DNA of 31,395 nucleotides from Dehalococcoidia bacterium (GTDB lineage Bacteria > Chloroflexota > Dehalococcoidia > UBA3495). Below the pieces are notes generated by a model. The model had not been told where the DNA came from. It did no database searches and saw only the letters and a program-made list of their open reading frames with translations. Positions within the stretch are counted from its first letter, which is position 1; the number at the start of each line of letters is the position of its first letter. Position numbers and translations under genes: made by a program. Location: assembly GCA_028822675.1 (NCBI GenBank), contig JAPKDE010000010.1, forward strand, positions 1 through 31,395, read 5' to 3'. Shown one piece after another: positions 14,852 to 23,418 of this stretch.

Positions 14852-16315
14852 ATGGCGGCGCATAAGAACTACATCGGCGGGAAATGGGTTGAGTCGGTCA
14901 CTGGCAGGACCTACCCGGTACACAATCCAGCCCACACAGACCAGGTGGTGGGTGAATTTCAGACCTCAGGCGCAGAAGACACTCTCACCGCAGTTGCCGC
15001 CGCCAAAGAGGGACTGGTGACCTGGGCCAACACCCCGGCCCCGGCCCGTGCCAACATTATCTACAAGGCCCTTGAGATACTGGGACGCCGTGCGGAAGAA
15101 CTGGCTGAAACCATCACCATTGAGGAAGGCAAACCGATTGCCGACGCTCGAGGCGAGGTCAAACGAGCCATGGCAATTATGGAGTACGCAGCCGGTGAAG
15201 GTCGCCGCATGTTTGGCTACACCACGCCATCAGAGCTGCCCGATACCGTGGCCTACACCGTTCGCCGTCCGCTGGGCGTGGTGGGAATCATCACACCCTG
15301 GAACTTCCCGCTGGCCATTCCGGCTTGGAAGATTGCCCCAGCCCTCATCTGCGGCAACGCACTGGTCTTTAAACCAGCCTCAGCCACACCCCTAAGCGCG
15401 GTGAAGCTGATGGAGATATTTGAAGAAGCCGGCTTGCCCGCTGGCGTGTTGAACTTGGTCACAGGACCCGGTGGACAAGTGGGCACCGCTCTGGTGGAAA
15501 GCCCAGACGTTAAGGGAATATCGTTCACTGGCTCCACCGAAATCGGCACAGAACTGTATAGCGAAAGTGCCAAACGCCTGAAGAAAGTACAGGCTGAGAT
15601 GGGCGGCAAGAATGCCGTGATTGTGCTGTCGGATGCCGACATGGACAAGGCCTTGAACGGCATTGTCCAGGGTGCCTTTGGATCCACCGGCCAGCGCTGC
15701 ACGGCCACCAGCCGCGTGATCGTGGAAGACGATGTCTATGATCAGTTCATGACAGAGCTTATTGAACGAACCAGCAAATTGACCATTGGCGATGGCTTGG
15801 ACGCTTCTATGGACATTGCGCCCCTGGCCAGCCAGAACCAGAAAGACAAGGTTCTAGAATACATTGGAATCGGCACTGAAGAAGGCGCTGAACTGGCCTT
15901 TGGCGGCCGCAACATGACCGGCGGAGAATTTGACCAGGGTTATTACGTGGAACCCACAGTCTTCACTGGTGTGACGTCGGACATGAGAATCGCCCAAGAG
16001 GAGATTTTTGGCCCAGTGCTGACCGTGTTCAAGGCCAAAGACCTGAAAGAGGCCATCGGAATTGCCAACTCCGTGGAGTTTGGTCTTTCGTCCTCGGTCT
16101 ACACCAAGGACATCACCAAGGCTTACGAGTACATCAATACGGTGGAGACGGGCATGGTCCACGTCAACGCCTCAACCTTGGGTGGCGAGGTTCACCTACC
16201 ATTTGGCGGGTTAGGCTCATCTGGAGTGGGCCAACGGGAGCAGGGTACTGCGGCAGTGGACTTCTTCAGTGAAGTAATCACCGTCTACATTGACCATTCA
16301 CCCGACGCATCATAA
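14852..16315 (+). CDS. NAD(P)-dependent aldehyde dehydrogenase
   Basis: A 487-residue aldehyde dehydrogenase superfamily enzyme that oxidises an aldehyde to the acid. The Rossmann and active-site features are intact: TPWNFPLAIPAWK with N151, the FTGSTEIG loop, the general base E249 in AEMGGKN, the nucleophile C283 in GQRCTATSR, and EEIFGPVLTVF. The QRCTATSR context and overall style resemble alpha-ketoglutaric semialdehyde (2,5-dioxopentanoate) and succinate-semialdehyde dehydrogenases, but the substrate is not certain. GGAGGA precedes the ATG at 14852. It is followed by a strong bidirectional terminator. Confidence 0.95.
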   Translation: MAAHKNYIGGKWVESVTGRTYPVHNPAHTDQVVGEFQTSGAEDTLTAVAAAKEGLVTWANTPAPARANIIYKALEILGRRAEELAETITIEEGKPIADARGEVKRAMAIMEYAAGEGRRMFGYTTPSELPDTVAYTVRRPLGVVGIITPWNFPLAIPAWKIAPALICGNALVFKPASATPLSAVKLMEIFEEAGLPAGVLNLVTGPGGQVGTALVESPDVKGISFTGSTEIGTELYSESAKRLKKVQAEMGGKNAVIVLSDADMDKALNGIVQGAFGSTGQRCTATSRVIVEDDVYDQFMTELIERTSKLTIGDGLDASMDIAPLASQNQKDKVLEYIGIGTEEGAELAFGGRNMTGGEFDQGYYVEPTVFTGVTSDMRIAQEEIFGPVLTVFKAKDLKEAIGIANSVEFGLSSSVYTKDITKAYEYINTVETGMVHVNASTLGGEVHLPFGGLGSSGVGQREQGTAAVDFFSEVITVYIDHSPDAS

Positions 16316-16362
16316 CGAGCGCGGTTTAACCAAGAAGGCCGGACCAGTCATCCAGATTAATC

Positions 16363-16400
16363 AAAAGAAGGCGTCCCATACTATGGGACGCCTTCTTTTT
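16363..16400. terminator. Bidirectional intrinsic terminator
   Basis: GAAGGCGTCCCAT pairs perfectly with ATGGGACGCCTTC around a 3-nt loop, flanked by AAAA and TTTTT. It separates the aldehyde dehydrogenase gene (+) from the convergent DUF2203 gene (-). Confidence 0.93.
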
Positions 16401-16423
16401 GCTCTATAACGATTACTGAGACT

Positions 16424-16822
16424 CTACAAGGGTTCTCGGTAATCGAATCCCCGGTCGGTCTCGTGCCAGAATTCGATCTTTTCTTCTCCGCCGATCCAGC
16501 AGAGAAAGACTTCTCGGCCGTCTCTCTGGGACGGGAAATCCACGAGGCCCGTAGAGACATCTCTGACGATAATCCCTCGGTCCAGGATCTCTTGGACCCC
16601 ATCCTCGATTTTGGCGGCCAAATCCTTGACGTTAGCTGCGGTTTGTATCAGTTCCGGGTCATCTTTGGAGCCGTCCCTGGTAGCGTCATGGATAATCTCA
16701 TTGAACCGCTCCTGAAGCGTTACATACTCTTCGCGATTCCGGTCCAAACCTTTAAGTTTTTCCTGCAACCACGGCACCAGGGCATTTGCTTCATCCAGTG
16801 TGAATTGATCTAGTTCCATCAT
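16424..16822 (-). CDS. DUF2203 family protein
   Basis: A 132-residue protein of the DUF2203 family, whose role is not known. It opens with FTLDEANALVPWLQEKL, has a charged helical middle, and ends with the diagnostic GIIVRDVSTGLVDFPSQRDG, REVFLCWIGGEEKIEFWH and DRGFDYREPL. Length and motif order are those of the family. The gene is convergent with the aldehyde dehydrogenase gene and divergent from the TrmI-like gene. Confidence 0.93.
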   Translation of the reverse strand: MMELDQFTLDEANALVPWLQEKLKGLDRNREEYVTLQERFNEIIHDATRDGSKDDPELIQTAANVKDLAAKIEDGVQEILDRGIIVRDVSTGLVDFPSQRDGREVFLCWIGGEEKIEFWHETDRGFDYREPL

Positions 16823-16935
16823 TTAATTAATATTTCTTTAAAACCGTTTGGTTTGTTAGTCGTTCAGTGAATCTTGTGCTGGCTAACACTGTAGCCCAAG
16901 ATGCCAGTCCAGTAGAAGGCAGACCGTAGCCAGGA

Positions 16936-17946
16936 TTGGATGAGTCTGGAGATGGCCCACCTGCTTCAGCGAAAGGCGTACAATATCTGCCACTACAAAC
17001 CGATTTCCAACCAAGGCAGACCTCAAATTTGAATCAGAATCCAGTTCAGACCGATAAAAACCAATTCCAGGTGGGTGACCTGGCGTTACTCATAGACCGC
17101 AAAGACCGCCGCTACATGATTACCCTGGTCGAAGGAAAGACCTACCACTGCCATCTGGGGCAGCTATTCCACGACCAGTTGATTGGGCACAACGTTGGTG
17201 GGTGGTTTCGGACCGACAAAGGCCACATCCTATTGGGGATACACCCCTCGTTGGGAGATTTTGTGCGGCAGATGCCCCGCGGCCCTCAGATCATTTATCC
17301 CAAAGACCTGGGCAATATCATCAACTTCGCAGACATATTCCCCGGCGCCACGGTCATAGAAGGCGGCCTTGGCTCTGGTTCGCTTACGTCCGCATTACTC
17401 CGGGCAGTCGGCAACACCGGCAAGGTCATCAACTACGAGATTGATGAAGCAGTTCTGCCCAAGGCGTTGCGCAATATTGAACGTATAAATTCAGACACCT
17501 CTAATCTAGAGGTGAAGGTTGCCAACATCTACGAGGGAATTTCCGAACGGAACGTAGACCGAGTCGTCTTGGACGTGCCGGAGCCATGGCAGGCCCTCGC
17601 CGGTATCGGCGATGCCTTGGTGATGGGTGGGATAATGCTCAGTTTTGTGCCCACGATTATTCAGGTGCAGAAGCTAGTGTTGGCCATGGAAGAAGATGGT
17701 CGATTTCAGATGATTGAGTCTATGGAGACGCTGTTACGCACTTGGCACATAACTGAACGTAGCGTGCGCCCTGACCACCGAATGATCGCCCACAGCGGAT
17801 TCCTGACCACTGCCGTACGCTGTGACCCCAAGCCCTACAGGCGTGTGCCAGTGGAAGACCAACATGCCGATGAAGAGACTTCAGTTGCTTCGCAGGAAAG
17901 TGGAGAGCCTATTGGAGAGCCCACCGGTGAAGACTCCGAGGAATAG
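16936..17946 (+). CDS. trmI: TrmI-like tRNA (adenine-58-N1)-methyltransferase
   Basis: SAM-dependent methyltransferase expected to make m1A58 in the tRNA T-loop. The N-terminal beta domain includes FQVGDLALLIDRKDRRYMI, then RGPQIIYPKDLGNIINFADI, the SAM loop VIEGGLGSGSLTSALL (140-155), the NYEIDEA ribose-binding acid (about 167), and the catalytic-region motif LDVPEPW (212-218), which fits the family's LDxPxPW. The C-terminal 35 residues are acidic and disordered. The annotated start is TTG at 16936. The conserved region begins near residue 44, so the low-complexity first 40 residues make the start uncertain. Confidence 0.9.
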   Translation: MDESGDGPPASAKGVQYLPLQTDFQPRQTSNLNQNPVQTDKNQFQVGDLALLIDRKDRRYMITLVEGKTYHCHLGQLFHDQLIGHNVGGWFRTDKGHILLGIHPSLGDFVRQMPRGPQIIYPKDLGNIINFADIFPGATVIEGGLGSGSLTSALLRAVGNTGKVINYEIDEAVLPKALRNIERINSDTSNLEVKVANIYEGISERNVDRVVLDVPEPWQALAGIGDALVMGGIMLSFVPTIIQVQKLVLAMEEDGRFQMIESMETLLRTWHITERSVRPDHRMIAHSGFLTTAVRCDPKPYRRVPVEDQHADEETSVASQESGEPIGEPTGEDSEE

Positions 17947-17971
17947 AGAAGTCACTCGGGCTTGATAGCCG

Positions 17972-19348
17972 TTAGTCCAGGGCGTAGACGTGGCCGTCAT
18001 CGCTGCCAAAGTAGACCACGCCGTCCACTACCACCGGAGTGCCAAACACCCACCGGCCAGTCCCAAATGTCCATTTGACCAGGCCAGTCTCAATGTCTAC
18101 CGCGTGCATCCGTTTGTCCCAACTGCCAACGTAGACCGTGCCGTTAGACACGGCTGGCTAGGATTTTACCTTGCCCCTAGTCTCGTACCGCCACCTCAAC
18201 TCTCCGGTAGCAGCGTCAACCGCGTATAGAAAGCGGTCGTGGCTGCCAAAATAGACTACGCCGTTAGCCACCGCCGGCGATGACAATACAGAGTCTCCGG
18301 TTCGAAAATGCCACAGCTCCTGGCCGTTTTCAGCGTCCAACGCGTAGAGATTTCCGTCCCCGCTGCCAACGAAAACCCGCCCCTGATCGACCGCTGGCGT
18401 TGAGGCAACCCAACCAGAGGTGCCGAACCGCCATTTCTCCTTGCCGGTCACCAGGTCTAGCGCGTAGAGATTCCAGTCATCATTGCCAAAATAGACCGTC
18501 TGGTCTGCCACGGCAGGCAAGGACCAGACCCAGTTACCCAACTCAAACCGCCAGAATTCTTTCCCGATGGTCAACTCTACTGCGTAGAAGTTATTGTCCC
18601 AACTGCTCAATAACACCGCCCCATCAATCACTACTGACGACGACTGAACCATGCTTCCGGTGTTGAAGGTCCAGCGGGGTTCCCCGGTTTTCTGGTCCAG
18701 TGCAAAGAAGGTGTTGGAAAGGCTGCCAACCAGCACCAGTCCGCCCGCCACCGCCGGGGATGACTCGACCTCGCCACCGGTCTGGAATCGCCAGATCTCT
18801 TCGCCGGTTTTGATGTCTACCGCGTAGATGAGGCCATCGTCGCTGCCGAAATACGCTGCTCCGTATATGACTGCTGGAGTTGACCTAACCTGTCCTTCCT
18901 GGTCCTTTGGTATCTCCCTCCTGCCAATATTCTTCCCTGGAATCGGAGCTGGCGGGACAGATAATAGGCCGCCATTAGTCTGAAACTTCCATTTGAGTTG
19001 GCCCTTCGGAGGCGCAAAAAGGTTTTCACTCTGACGGGAATAAACACCATTTCGAGACGTGCCGCCCCGGAACATGGACACCGGACCAGTCGGAGCCGCT
19101 GGCCAACTTGAGAAAGCCGTTTCAGTGGGTAAAGCGGTATTGGGCAGAGTGTTTAAGGTGGACGCAGAGGGAACGGAAGTTTGGCTAATGCTTGGGGCTG
19201 CGGCGCTACTGCAAGCGATCAGGAGCAGCGCGCCGATGAGGACGACGGCGCTGAGAAAAGGTTTAGCTGTTTGGCGGCGTTTCAGGCAATGTGTCGGGAA
19301 ACGGCCAAAATACCTCAAATTCAGTCTCGCCTCCAAAATTTCTCCCAT
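17972..19348 (-). pseudogene. PQQ-type beta-propeller lipoprotein interrupted by an amber codon
   Basis: The frame encodes a lipoprotein signal (hydrophobic SAVVLIGALLLIAC with lipobox cysteine), a Ser/Thr/Pro-rich linker, and a PQQ-binding-like propeller with repeats of the form SSPAVxxGxVYFGSxDxxLYALDxxTGxxxWxF. The frame stops at a TAG (18160-18158) in the middle of a repeat, but continues in the same frame for 61 more codons to 17972 with clear repeat sequence (PAVSNGTVYVGSWDKR, then VVYFGSDDGHVYALD). The stop takes the place of the residue after S in the S-S-P-A-V strand, which a single base change from TCG or TTG would explain. Untruncated length would be 458 codons; the truncated product is 396. 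The start overlaps MidA by 86 nt; an internal TTG at codon 11 after GGAGG is an alternative. Propellers of this kind act as scaffolds or enzymes at the cell surface. Confidence 0.7.
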
Positions 19349-20525
19349 CGGGTAAAGACAGATGGCTTTCGGTCAACAGGGGTACCGGCAAACTATCAAC
19401 CAAATCGGCGGCTTCAGGTGAACCAGCCAGCCCCCATAGATTGGGACTTCCCACGTTCTTGCCCTGGAGGAGCACTTTGAAATTGCCCAGACCTTCAGTC
19501 CGTACCAGGTCCGTGATACCGGCGCGATTGGCCTGGATCTGACGCGGTGTCAGCCCGCGGTTTGTTATGTGGTTTCTTAGATGTTGTTGGAGCTTATCCA
19601 GATGCAGATTGGTCAGAAACTCATGCTGTGTGACCATGCCTAGCGTATCCAATCCGGCCGTTTCTCCCGCATGGGCGACCGATGTAAAGTCCACCTGGGC
19701 AGTGATGTCTTGCTGGCCAATGAGCGTTAGAGGAGAGTCGGTCTGGACGTGTTGGTGGTAGGTGACCAGGGTCCCTCGATGGCGTTGCTCCGGGTCATAG
19801 AGGTCTGGGGCGGGGCGGCCATAATCGATGGTGAGAACAAATCCTCGGTCCAGTACGTCTGCTACGTTGCGGGACCATTGCCCCAGTTCCATGTTTAGCT
19901 CAACGGTCTGCCACGGTTCCAGTTGCAACTGGAGGTCTTTTAATCTTTCGGCCAGACCGGGATGCGACAGCTCGCCGGTCAGTTCCACCATGTGCTGCCC
20001 GTCCAACCCAACATAGACCTCTTTTAGGACATCACCGGCCAGAACAACTTGGTGCACGGGGAACGCGTCCAAATATTCGTTGGAAATGATGCACCCGTGC
20101 AGGTTTTTGAATGGCAGACCGTCAGCCAGGACTCTGCTGGTGCCCGCGGTTACGGACTCAACGGAATTAACGCGTCGCCGGTCCAAGCAGACGTAGCGCA
20201 ACGCGGCTGAGAACGCTGACGGGAGTTCGGTGACGTAGGAAGTGATGTCTCGGGAGAGCAGGCCGTTTCCTGCGCCCAGTTCCAACACTGTGAAAGTGGA
20301 TGGTTGGCCCATGTGTTGCCACATCTGAAATAGCTGCACCGCCAGCAGAGCCCCAAAGGCCGGATGCACCGACGGGCTAGTGTAAAAGTCACCTTGGGCA
20401 CCAATTGGCTCCCCGCTAGCGTAATAGCCGCCCTGAGGCCAGTACAGGGCAACTTCCATGAACTCGGCAAAGGTTATCTTGCCGAGTTCATCAATGCGCC
20501 TTTTGATTTCATATTCTGCGTTCAT
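19263..20525 (-). CDS. MidA/NDUFAF7-like SAM-dependent methyltransferase
   Basis: Class I SAM-dependent methyltransferase of the DUF185/MidA family; the mitochondrial member NDUFAF7 methylates an arginine of complex I. Residues 14-50 carry ITFAEFMEVALYWPQGGYYA and GAQGDFYTSPSVHPAFG, both diagnostic. The SAM loop is LELGAGNGLLSRD (81-93). Later motifs are ISNEYLDAFPVHQV and FVLTIDYGRP. I chose ATG at 20525 (420 residues) over the TTG three codons upstream, because the protein then begins at the usual distance from the motif. There is no ribosome binding site; a possible promoter (TTGCTT-17-TAATTG) sits so close that the transcript might be leaderless, which is speculative. Confidence 0.93.
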   Translation of the reverse strand: MNAEYEIKRRIDELGKITFAEFMEVALYWPQGGYYASGEPIGAQGDFYTSPSVHPAFGALLAVQLFQMWQHMGQPSTFTVLELGAGNGLLSRDITSYVTELPSAFSAALRYVCLDRRRVNSVESVTAGTSRVLADGLPFKNLHGCIISNEYLDAFPVHQVVLAGDVLKEVYVGLDGQHMVELTGELSHPGLAERLKDLQLQLEPWQTVELNMELGQWSRNVADVLDRGFVLTIDYGRPAPDLYDPEQRHRGTLVTYHQHVQTDSPLTLIGQQDITAQVDFTSVAHAGETAGLDTLGMVTQHEFLTNLHLDKLQQHLRNHITNRGLTPRQIQANRAGITDLVRTEGLGNFKVLLQGKNVGSPNLWGLAGSPEAADLVDSLPVPLLTESHLSLPDGRNFGGETEFEVFWPFPDTLPETPPNS

Positions 20526-20556
20526 ATTAAACAATTAGGCTAAACAATCGGGAAAA

Positions 20557-20586
20557 GCAAAAGGGGCCGAATTCGGCCCCTTTTGC
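20557..20586 (-). terminator. Palindromic terminator after citrate synthase
   Basis: A perfect 30-bp palindrome, GCAAAAGGGGCCGAA and its reverse complement, about 120 nt past the stop of the minus-strand citrate synthase gene. Read on the minus strand the right arm ends TTTTGCTTTT, giving a T-rich tail. Confidence 0.8.
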
Positions 20587-20611
20587 AAGTTACTCACTGA
20601 GTGGTGTCGAT

Positions 20612-20724
20612 TTATGGCCGTTCGTCCGACTCGTTGCGTCGGATTATGACCGGTCGTCGACCAAGAAGGTCAGGTTATGACCGTGCGTCAACTAAAAAGG
20701 CTTGGTTATGACCGATCGTCGATG
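20612..20724. repeat. 31-bp tandem repeat spanning the 3' end of the citrate synthase gene
   Basis: Plus-strand copies begin TTATGACCG at 20644, 20675 and 20706 (period 31), with a degenerate copy (TTATGGCCG) at 20612. On the minus strand each copy contains GACGNNCGGTCATAA or a close variant. The copy at 20706 is the real last codons of gltA (D-D-R-S-stop), and the others are downstream echoes of it. Because 31 is not a multiple of three, the copies lie in different frames. Confidence 0.85.
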
Positions 20725-21839
20725 GAAGTGTACTCCAGGTCCATCTCGCCGATGTACTCAGTCAGAGGGCGGAGCAGGATGTTGTCCTGGTACTGCTCCA
20801 CACACTGCAGCGTCCAACCGGGGATGCGCCCAAGTGCAAAGATCGAGATGAACAAATCGTCGGGAATGCCGAGTAGGTAGTAAATGGAACCGGCAAAGAA
20901 GTCCACGTTAACGCAGATGCCCTTGGACACGTAGGGCTTCATGGTCTCTTCTTCCAGGTGTTGAAGAATCTGGAACCATTCCGGGTGGCCACTCTTTTCG
21001 CCTAGTACCTTGGAGCGGTCACGCAGGTGACGGGCTCTGGGGTCTTCTGCCCGGTAGACGCGATGTCCAAATCCCATGATGCGGTTGCCGTTGTCCAACA
21101 AGTTGCTAGCGTACTCGGCAGCGTTCTCAGGATTGCCAATCTCCAAGGCCATCTTCATGACCTCTTCAGCAGCTCCACCGTGGGCCGGACCCTTGAGGGT
21201 GCCGACGCCGGTGACGACGCAAGAGTGAAGGTCTGAGATGGTGGAAGCAGTGACCCTGGCGGCGAAGGCCGAGGCGTTGGGGCCATGCTCCGCGTGCAGG
21301 ATAAAGTCCACGTCCAGCAGGTTAGTGGTCTCCTGATCGGGGAGTTTGTCAAAGAGCATGTATAGGAAGTTGGCGGCGTGGTTTAGGTCCGGATTTGGTG
21401 CTACCGGCTCCAATCCATTGCGCAGGCGGTGATGGGCAGCGGTGATGGTCGGCCCCATGGCCGTTAGGCGGATGCCCTTCCTGATTGTGGCTTCCACAGA
21501 GTTGTCAGTTACTTCTGGGTCAAAGGCGCTAAGGGCTGAGATGCCGGTCCGCAGCGCATCCATTGGGTGGCTGTTTTTGACCAGATCCAGCACCTGAATA
21601 ACTTCATTGGGGATGATCCGATTGGCGCGCAGCTCGGCGTCAAAATCGGCTAATTGTTTCTTGTTGGGAAGTACGCCGTAGAGAAGCAGATAGACAACTT
21701 CTTCAAAGGTCGACTTCTCGGCTAGGTCGTGGATGTTGTATCCACGATAAAGCAGCTTACCTACTTCGCCGTCGATGAAGCTGGACTTAGTCGTGTCAAA
21801 ATAGACATCCTTGAGTCCTTTGATAATCTCTGGGGGCAT
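20706..21839 (-). CDS. gltA: Citrate synthase (type II-like, dimeric form)
   Basis: Condenses acetyl-CoA with oxaloacetate to citrate, the entry step of the TCA cycle. At 377 residues it is the short form found in Gram-positives, archaea and Chloroflexota, also related to 2-methylcitrate synthases. Catalytic elements are intact: LHAEHGPNAS (H185), GPAHGGA (H220), GFGHRVYR (H259) and VNVDFFAGSIY (D313). A purine-rich AAGGAAGGTGG precedes the ATG on the minus strand. Its last codons are part of the 31-bp repeat array. It has its own sigma70-type promoter about 140 nt upstream and a terminator downstream. Confidence 0.97.
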   Translation of the reverse strand: MPPEIIKGLKDVYFDTTKSSFIDGEVGKLLYRGYNIHDLAEKSTFEEVVYLLLYGVLPNKKQLADFDAELRANRIIPNEVIQVLDLVKNSHPMDALRTGISALSAFDPEVTDNSVEATIRKGIRLTAMGPTITAAHHRLRNGLEPVAPNPDLNHAANFLYMLFDKLPDQETTNLLDVDFILHAEHGPNASAFAARVTASTISDLHSCVVTGVGTLKGPAHGGAAEEVMKMALEIGNPENAAEYASNLLDNGNRIMGFGHRVYRAEDPRARHLRDRSKVLGEKSGHPEWFQILQHLEEETMKPYVSKGICVNVDFFAGSIYYLLGIPDDLFISIFALGRIPGWTLQCVEQYQDNILLRPLTEYIGEMDLEYTSIDDRS

Positions 21840-22256
21840 GGATCCACCTTCCTTCAGGGTATGTGGCCGAGTCTAACTTCGCGGTTTCTGCTAGTGAGAT
21901 CGCAGGAGTTACCGGGGAAATTACGTTGGAAATTGGGCGCAGAATTACATAAACATCCTACTGTAATTCGTGCCTGATTTTAGCATTGCTCTATAGGGGT
22001 GTCAACCTGAAACAAGCCTGGCGGAGGTGCTCTGGCGCTGCCGACTTTATTGTTATTTTACACTGCTAAACGAGAGAAAATCGGGCGTAAAATTTAGCGC
22101 CCTACAGTGGTTGGGTTAGGTTGGATGCCAAAACACCTATGACGGCGGCCTAGTTGTGGTTACAATATACAAGCGGTTCTTCAGAGTCTGCTCTGGAGGC
22201 CGTTGTTTATTGTTTGTTCTTCAGACAGTCCGCTTAACGACAGCAAGCATTTAAAT
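21840..22256. other. Long intergenic region between citrate synthase and tRNA-Ser
   Basis: 417 nt without a convincing gene. It contains the gltA promoter (21977-22005), and a hairpin at about 22173-22202 (CTTCAGAG / CTCTGGAG flanked by CGG / CCG, followed by a T-rich stretch) that could be a weak terminator or leader structure ahead of tRNA-Ser. A TACAAT at 22161-22166 could be a -10 box. I see no other feature. Confidence 0.5.
21977..22005 (-). promoter_or_regulatory. Sigma70-type promoter of citrate synthase
   Basis: On the minus strand TTGACA (22005-22000) and TAAAAT (21982-21977) have a 17-nt spacer. This gives a start near 21970 and a leader of about 130 nt before the gltA ATG. Confidence 0.75.
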
Positions 22257-22346
22257 GGAGAGATGGCTGAGTGGACGAAAGCGACGGTCTTGAAAACCGT
22301 TGTGGCGGCAACGTCACCGTGGGTTCGAATCCCACTCTCTCCGCCA
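22257..22346 (+). tRNA. tRNA-Ser (TGA)
   Basis: A 90-nt class II tRNA with long variable arm. The acceptor GGAGAGA pairs with TCTCTCC, the discriminator is G, and CCA is encoded. The anticodon loop CTTGAAAA contains TGA, reading UCA serine codons. It is a normal serine tRNA, not tRNA-Sec. Confidence 0.96.
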
Positions 22347-22357
22347 TGTGGATAATC

Positions 22358-22397
22358 AAAAAGGCCCGGACCACTTCCTAGCGGTCCGGGCCTTTTT
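22358..22397 (+). terminator. Intrinsic terminator after tRNA-Ser
   Basis: GGCCCGGACC and GGTCCGGGCC form a 10-bp stem around a 10-nt loop, preceded by AAAAA and followed by TTTTT. Confidence 0.92.
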
Positions 22398-22694
22398 GCG
22401 TTGTCCCACTACAAAATATTGGTACTTATGTAACTCCCCGCTATCTATACCCATTAGTAGGCTGACGGAGTGGCCGGGCCGGTGGAGGGAGCACGGTTGC
22501 CAGGCGAGAGACTGAAATTTCACAGGATAAGGAGGTGTTGTTTTGACTTGAGCTACTGCCCGTTGGCGCGAGCCACGGGAACCGAGACACCTGGGCTTTC
22601 AACCAAGGTTGTCGAAGCTCTAATGCCAGTTCGAATCCGTTGGAATCGAATAACCAACCAATCAAACAAATGAGTTAGATAGAAGGAGTTAGAA
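22398..22694. other. Intergenic region upstream of the secreted-protein gene
   Basis: About 300 nt with no gene I can support. It holds a T-loop-like GTTCGAATCC at about 22629-22638 without a matching acceptor or anticodon arm, and the AAGGAG ribosome binding site of the next gene near 22682. Confidence 0.45.
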
Positions 22695-23239
22695 ATGTTA
22701 CGACTATCAAAAATACGGGTGTTAATGCTTGGTGCCATCATGGCGCTGGCTCTAAGCGCGACAACCGTTTTTGCGGCGCCGCCACAACCAGCGACAACGC
22801 CAATAGATGATGCTTTTGGTAATCCGTTTGCGCCGGGGGTGAATATCGTACGCAAGGTGAGCACTGGCGACGTGAGGGTGAAACTGAACGGTGGGAATCG
22901 ATCAGCCCAATTCAGTGTCATTCTTCGCGGAGTCGAAGCAACGGTTATCGACGATAACTTCAAGCGCGACAATGGAGTCGATGGCCCCCATACGGACGGA
23001 ATCTGGGGGTCTGCGACAACGACGAAATTGTGACCAACCCAGGGAAATCCGGAAATGTTGCGATGGCTAAGTTCACCACCTGTGGCGATCATGACTCAAT
23101 TCAAATACGTCTCTCGGAGCCCATTATCAGCAATGGCAGTTTCCCTGACATCAAGATAGTGTTCACAGACGGCGTGTTCGTCGGAAACTACCTCAACGGG
23201 GCCGACATGACCAACACCTGGATTCCGCTGTACAGGTAG
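22695..23239 (+). pseudogene. Secreted protein interrupted by a frameshift
   Basis: The first part (22695-23033) encodes a Sec signal peptide (basic start, hydrophobic LMLGAIMALALSATTVFAAP, cleavage after about residue 28) and a beta-rich stretch. The second part, in the -1 frame up to 23239, continues with IVTNPGKSGNVAMAKF and TTCGDHDSIQIRLSEP, and ends FVGNYLNGADMTNTWIPLYR. The two frames join cleanly at a G5 run (23005-23009): one extra G there restores a single 181-residue frame reading IWGVCDNDEIVTNP. Two cysteines then fall in the second part (VCD and TTCGD) and could pair. It could be a sequencing error in the homopolymer, a true pseudogene, or programmed slippage. The function is unknown. 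AAGGAG precedes the ATG. Confidence 0.6.
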
Positions 23240-23315
23240 CACTAAATGGCCAACTCAAAAGGCCAAACCCGTCGCGGTTCTGATCTTGATCCCTCAACCG
23301 GACTATCCATAAAAC

Positions 23316-23345
23316 AAGGCCCTCAAACTATTTTGAGGGCCTTTG
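23316..23345 (+). terminator. Intrinsic terminator after the secreted-protein gene
   Basis: AAGGCCCTCAAA and TTTGAGGGCCTT form a 12-bp stem with a 4-nt loop (ctat), about 75 nt after the stop. The tail is short (TTTG), but the stem is strong. Confidence 0.75.
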
Positions 23346-23418
23346 CTAAATTCCTCATGATTTTCACAGGGGTGCATTACCACTCGGCGGTCAGGTTTAA
23401 TCGGTCAAACATCCAGAA

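Noticed and set aside
20612..20724. 31-bp repeats considered as CRISPR repeats
   Set aside because: Period equals repeat length with no spacers, and the array overlaps the gltA coding end.
22257..22346. TGA anticodon considered as suppressor or selenocysteine tRNA
   Set aside because: It is the normal serine tRNA with UGA anticodon reading UCA; acceptor length and G discriminator fit serine.
22629..22638. GTTCGAATCC resembling a tRNA T-loop, considered as a tRNA fragment or selC
   Set aside because: No acceptor, anticodon or D-arm pairing can be built around it; no TCA anticodon loop is present.
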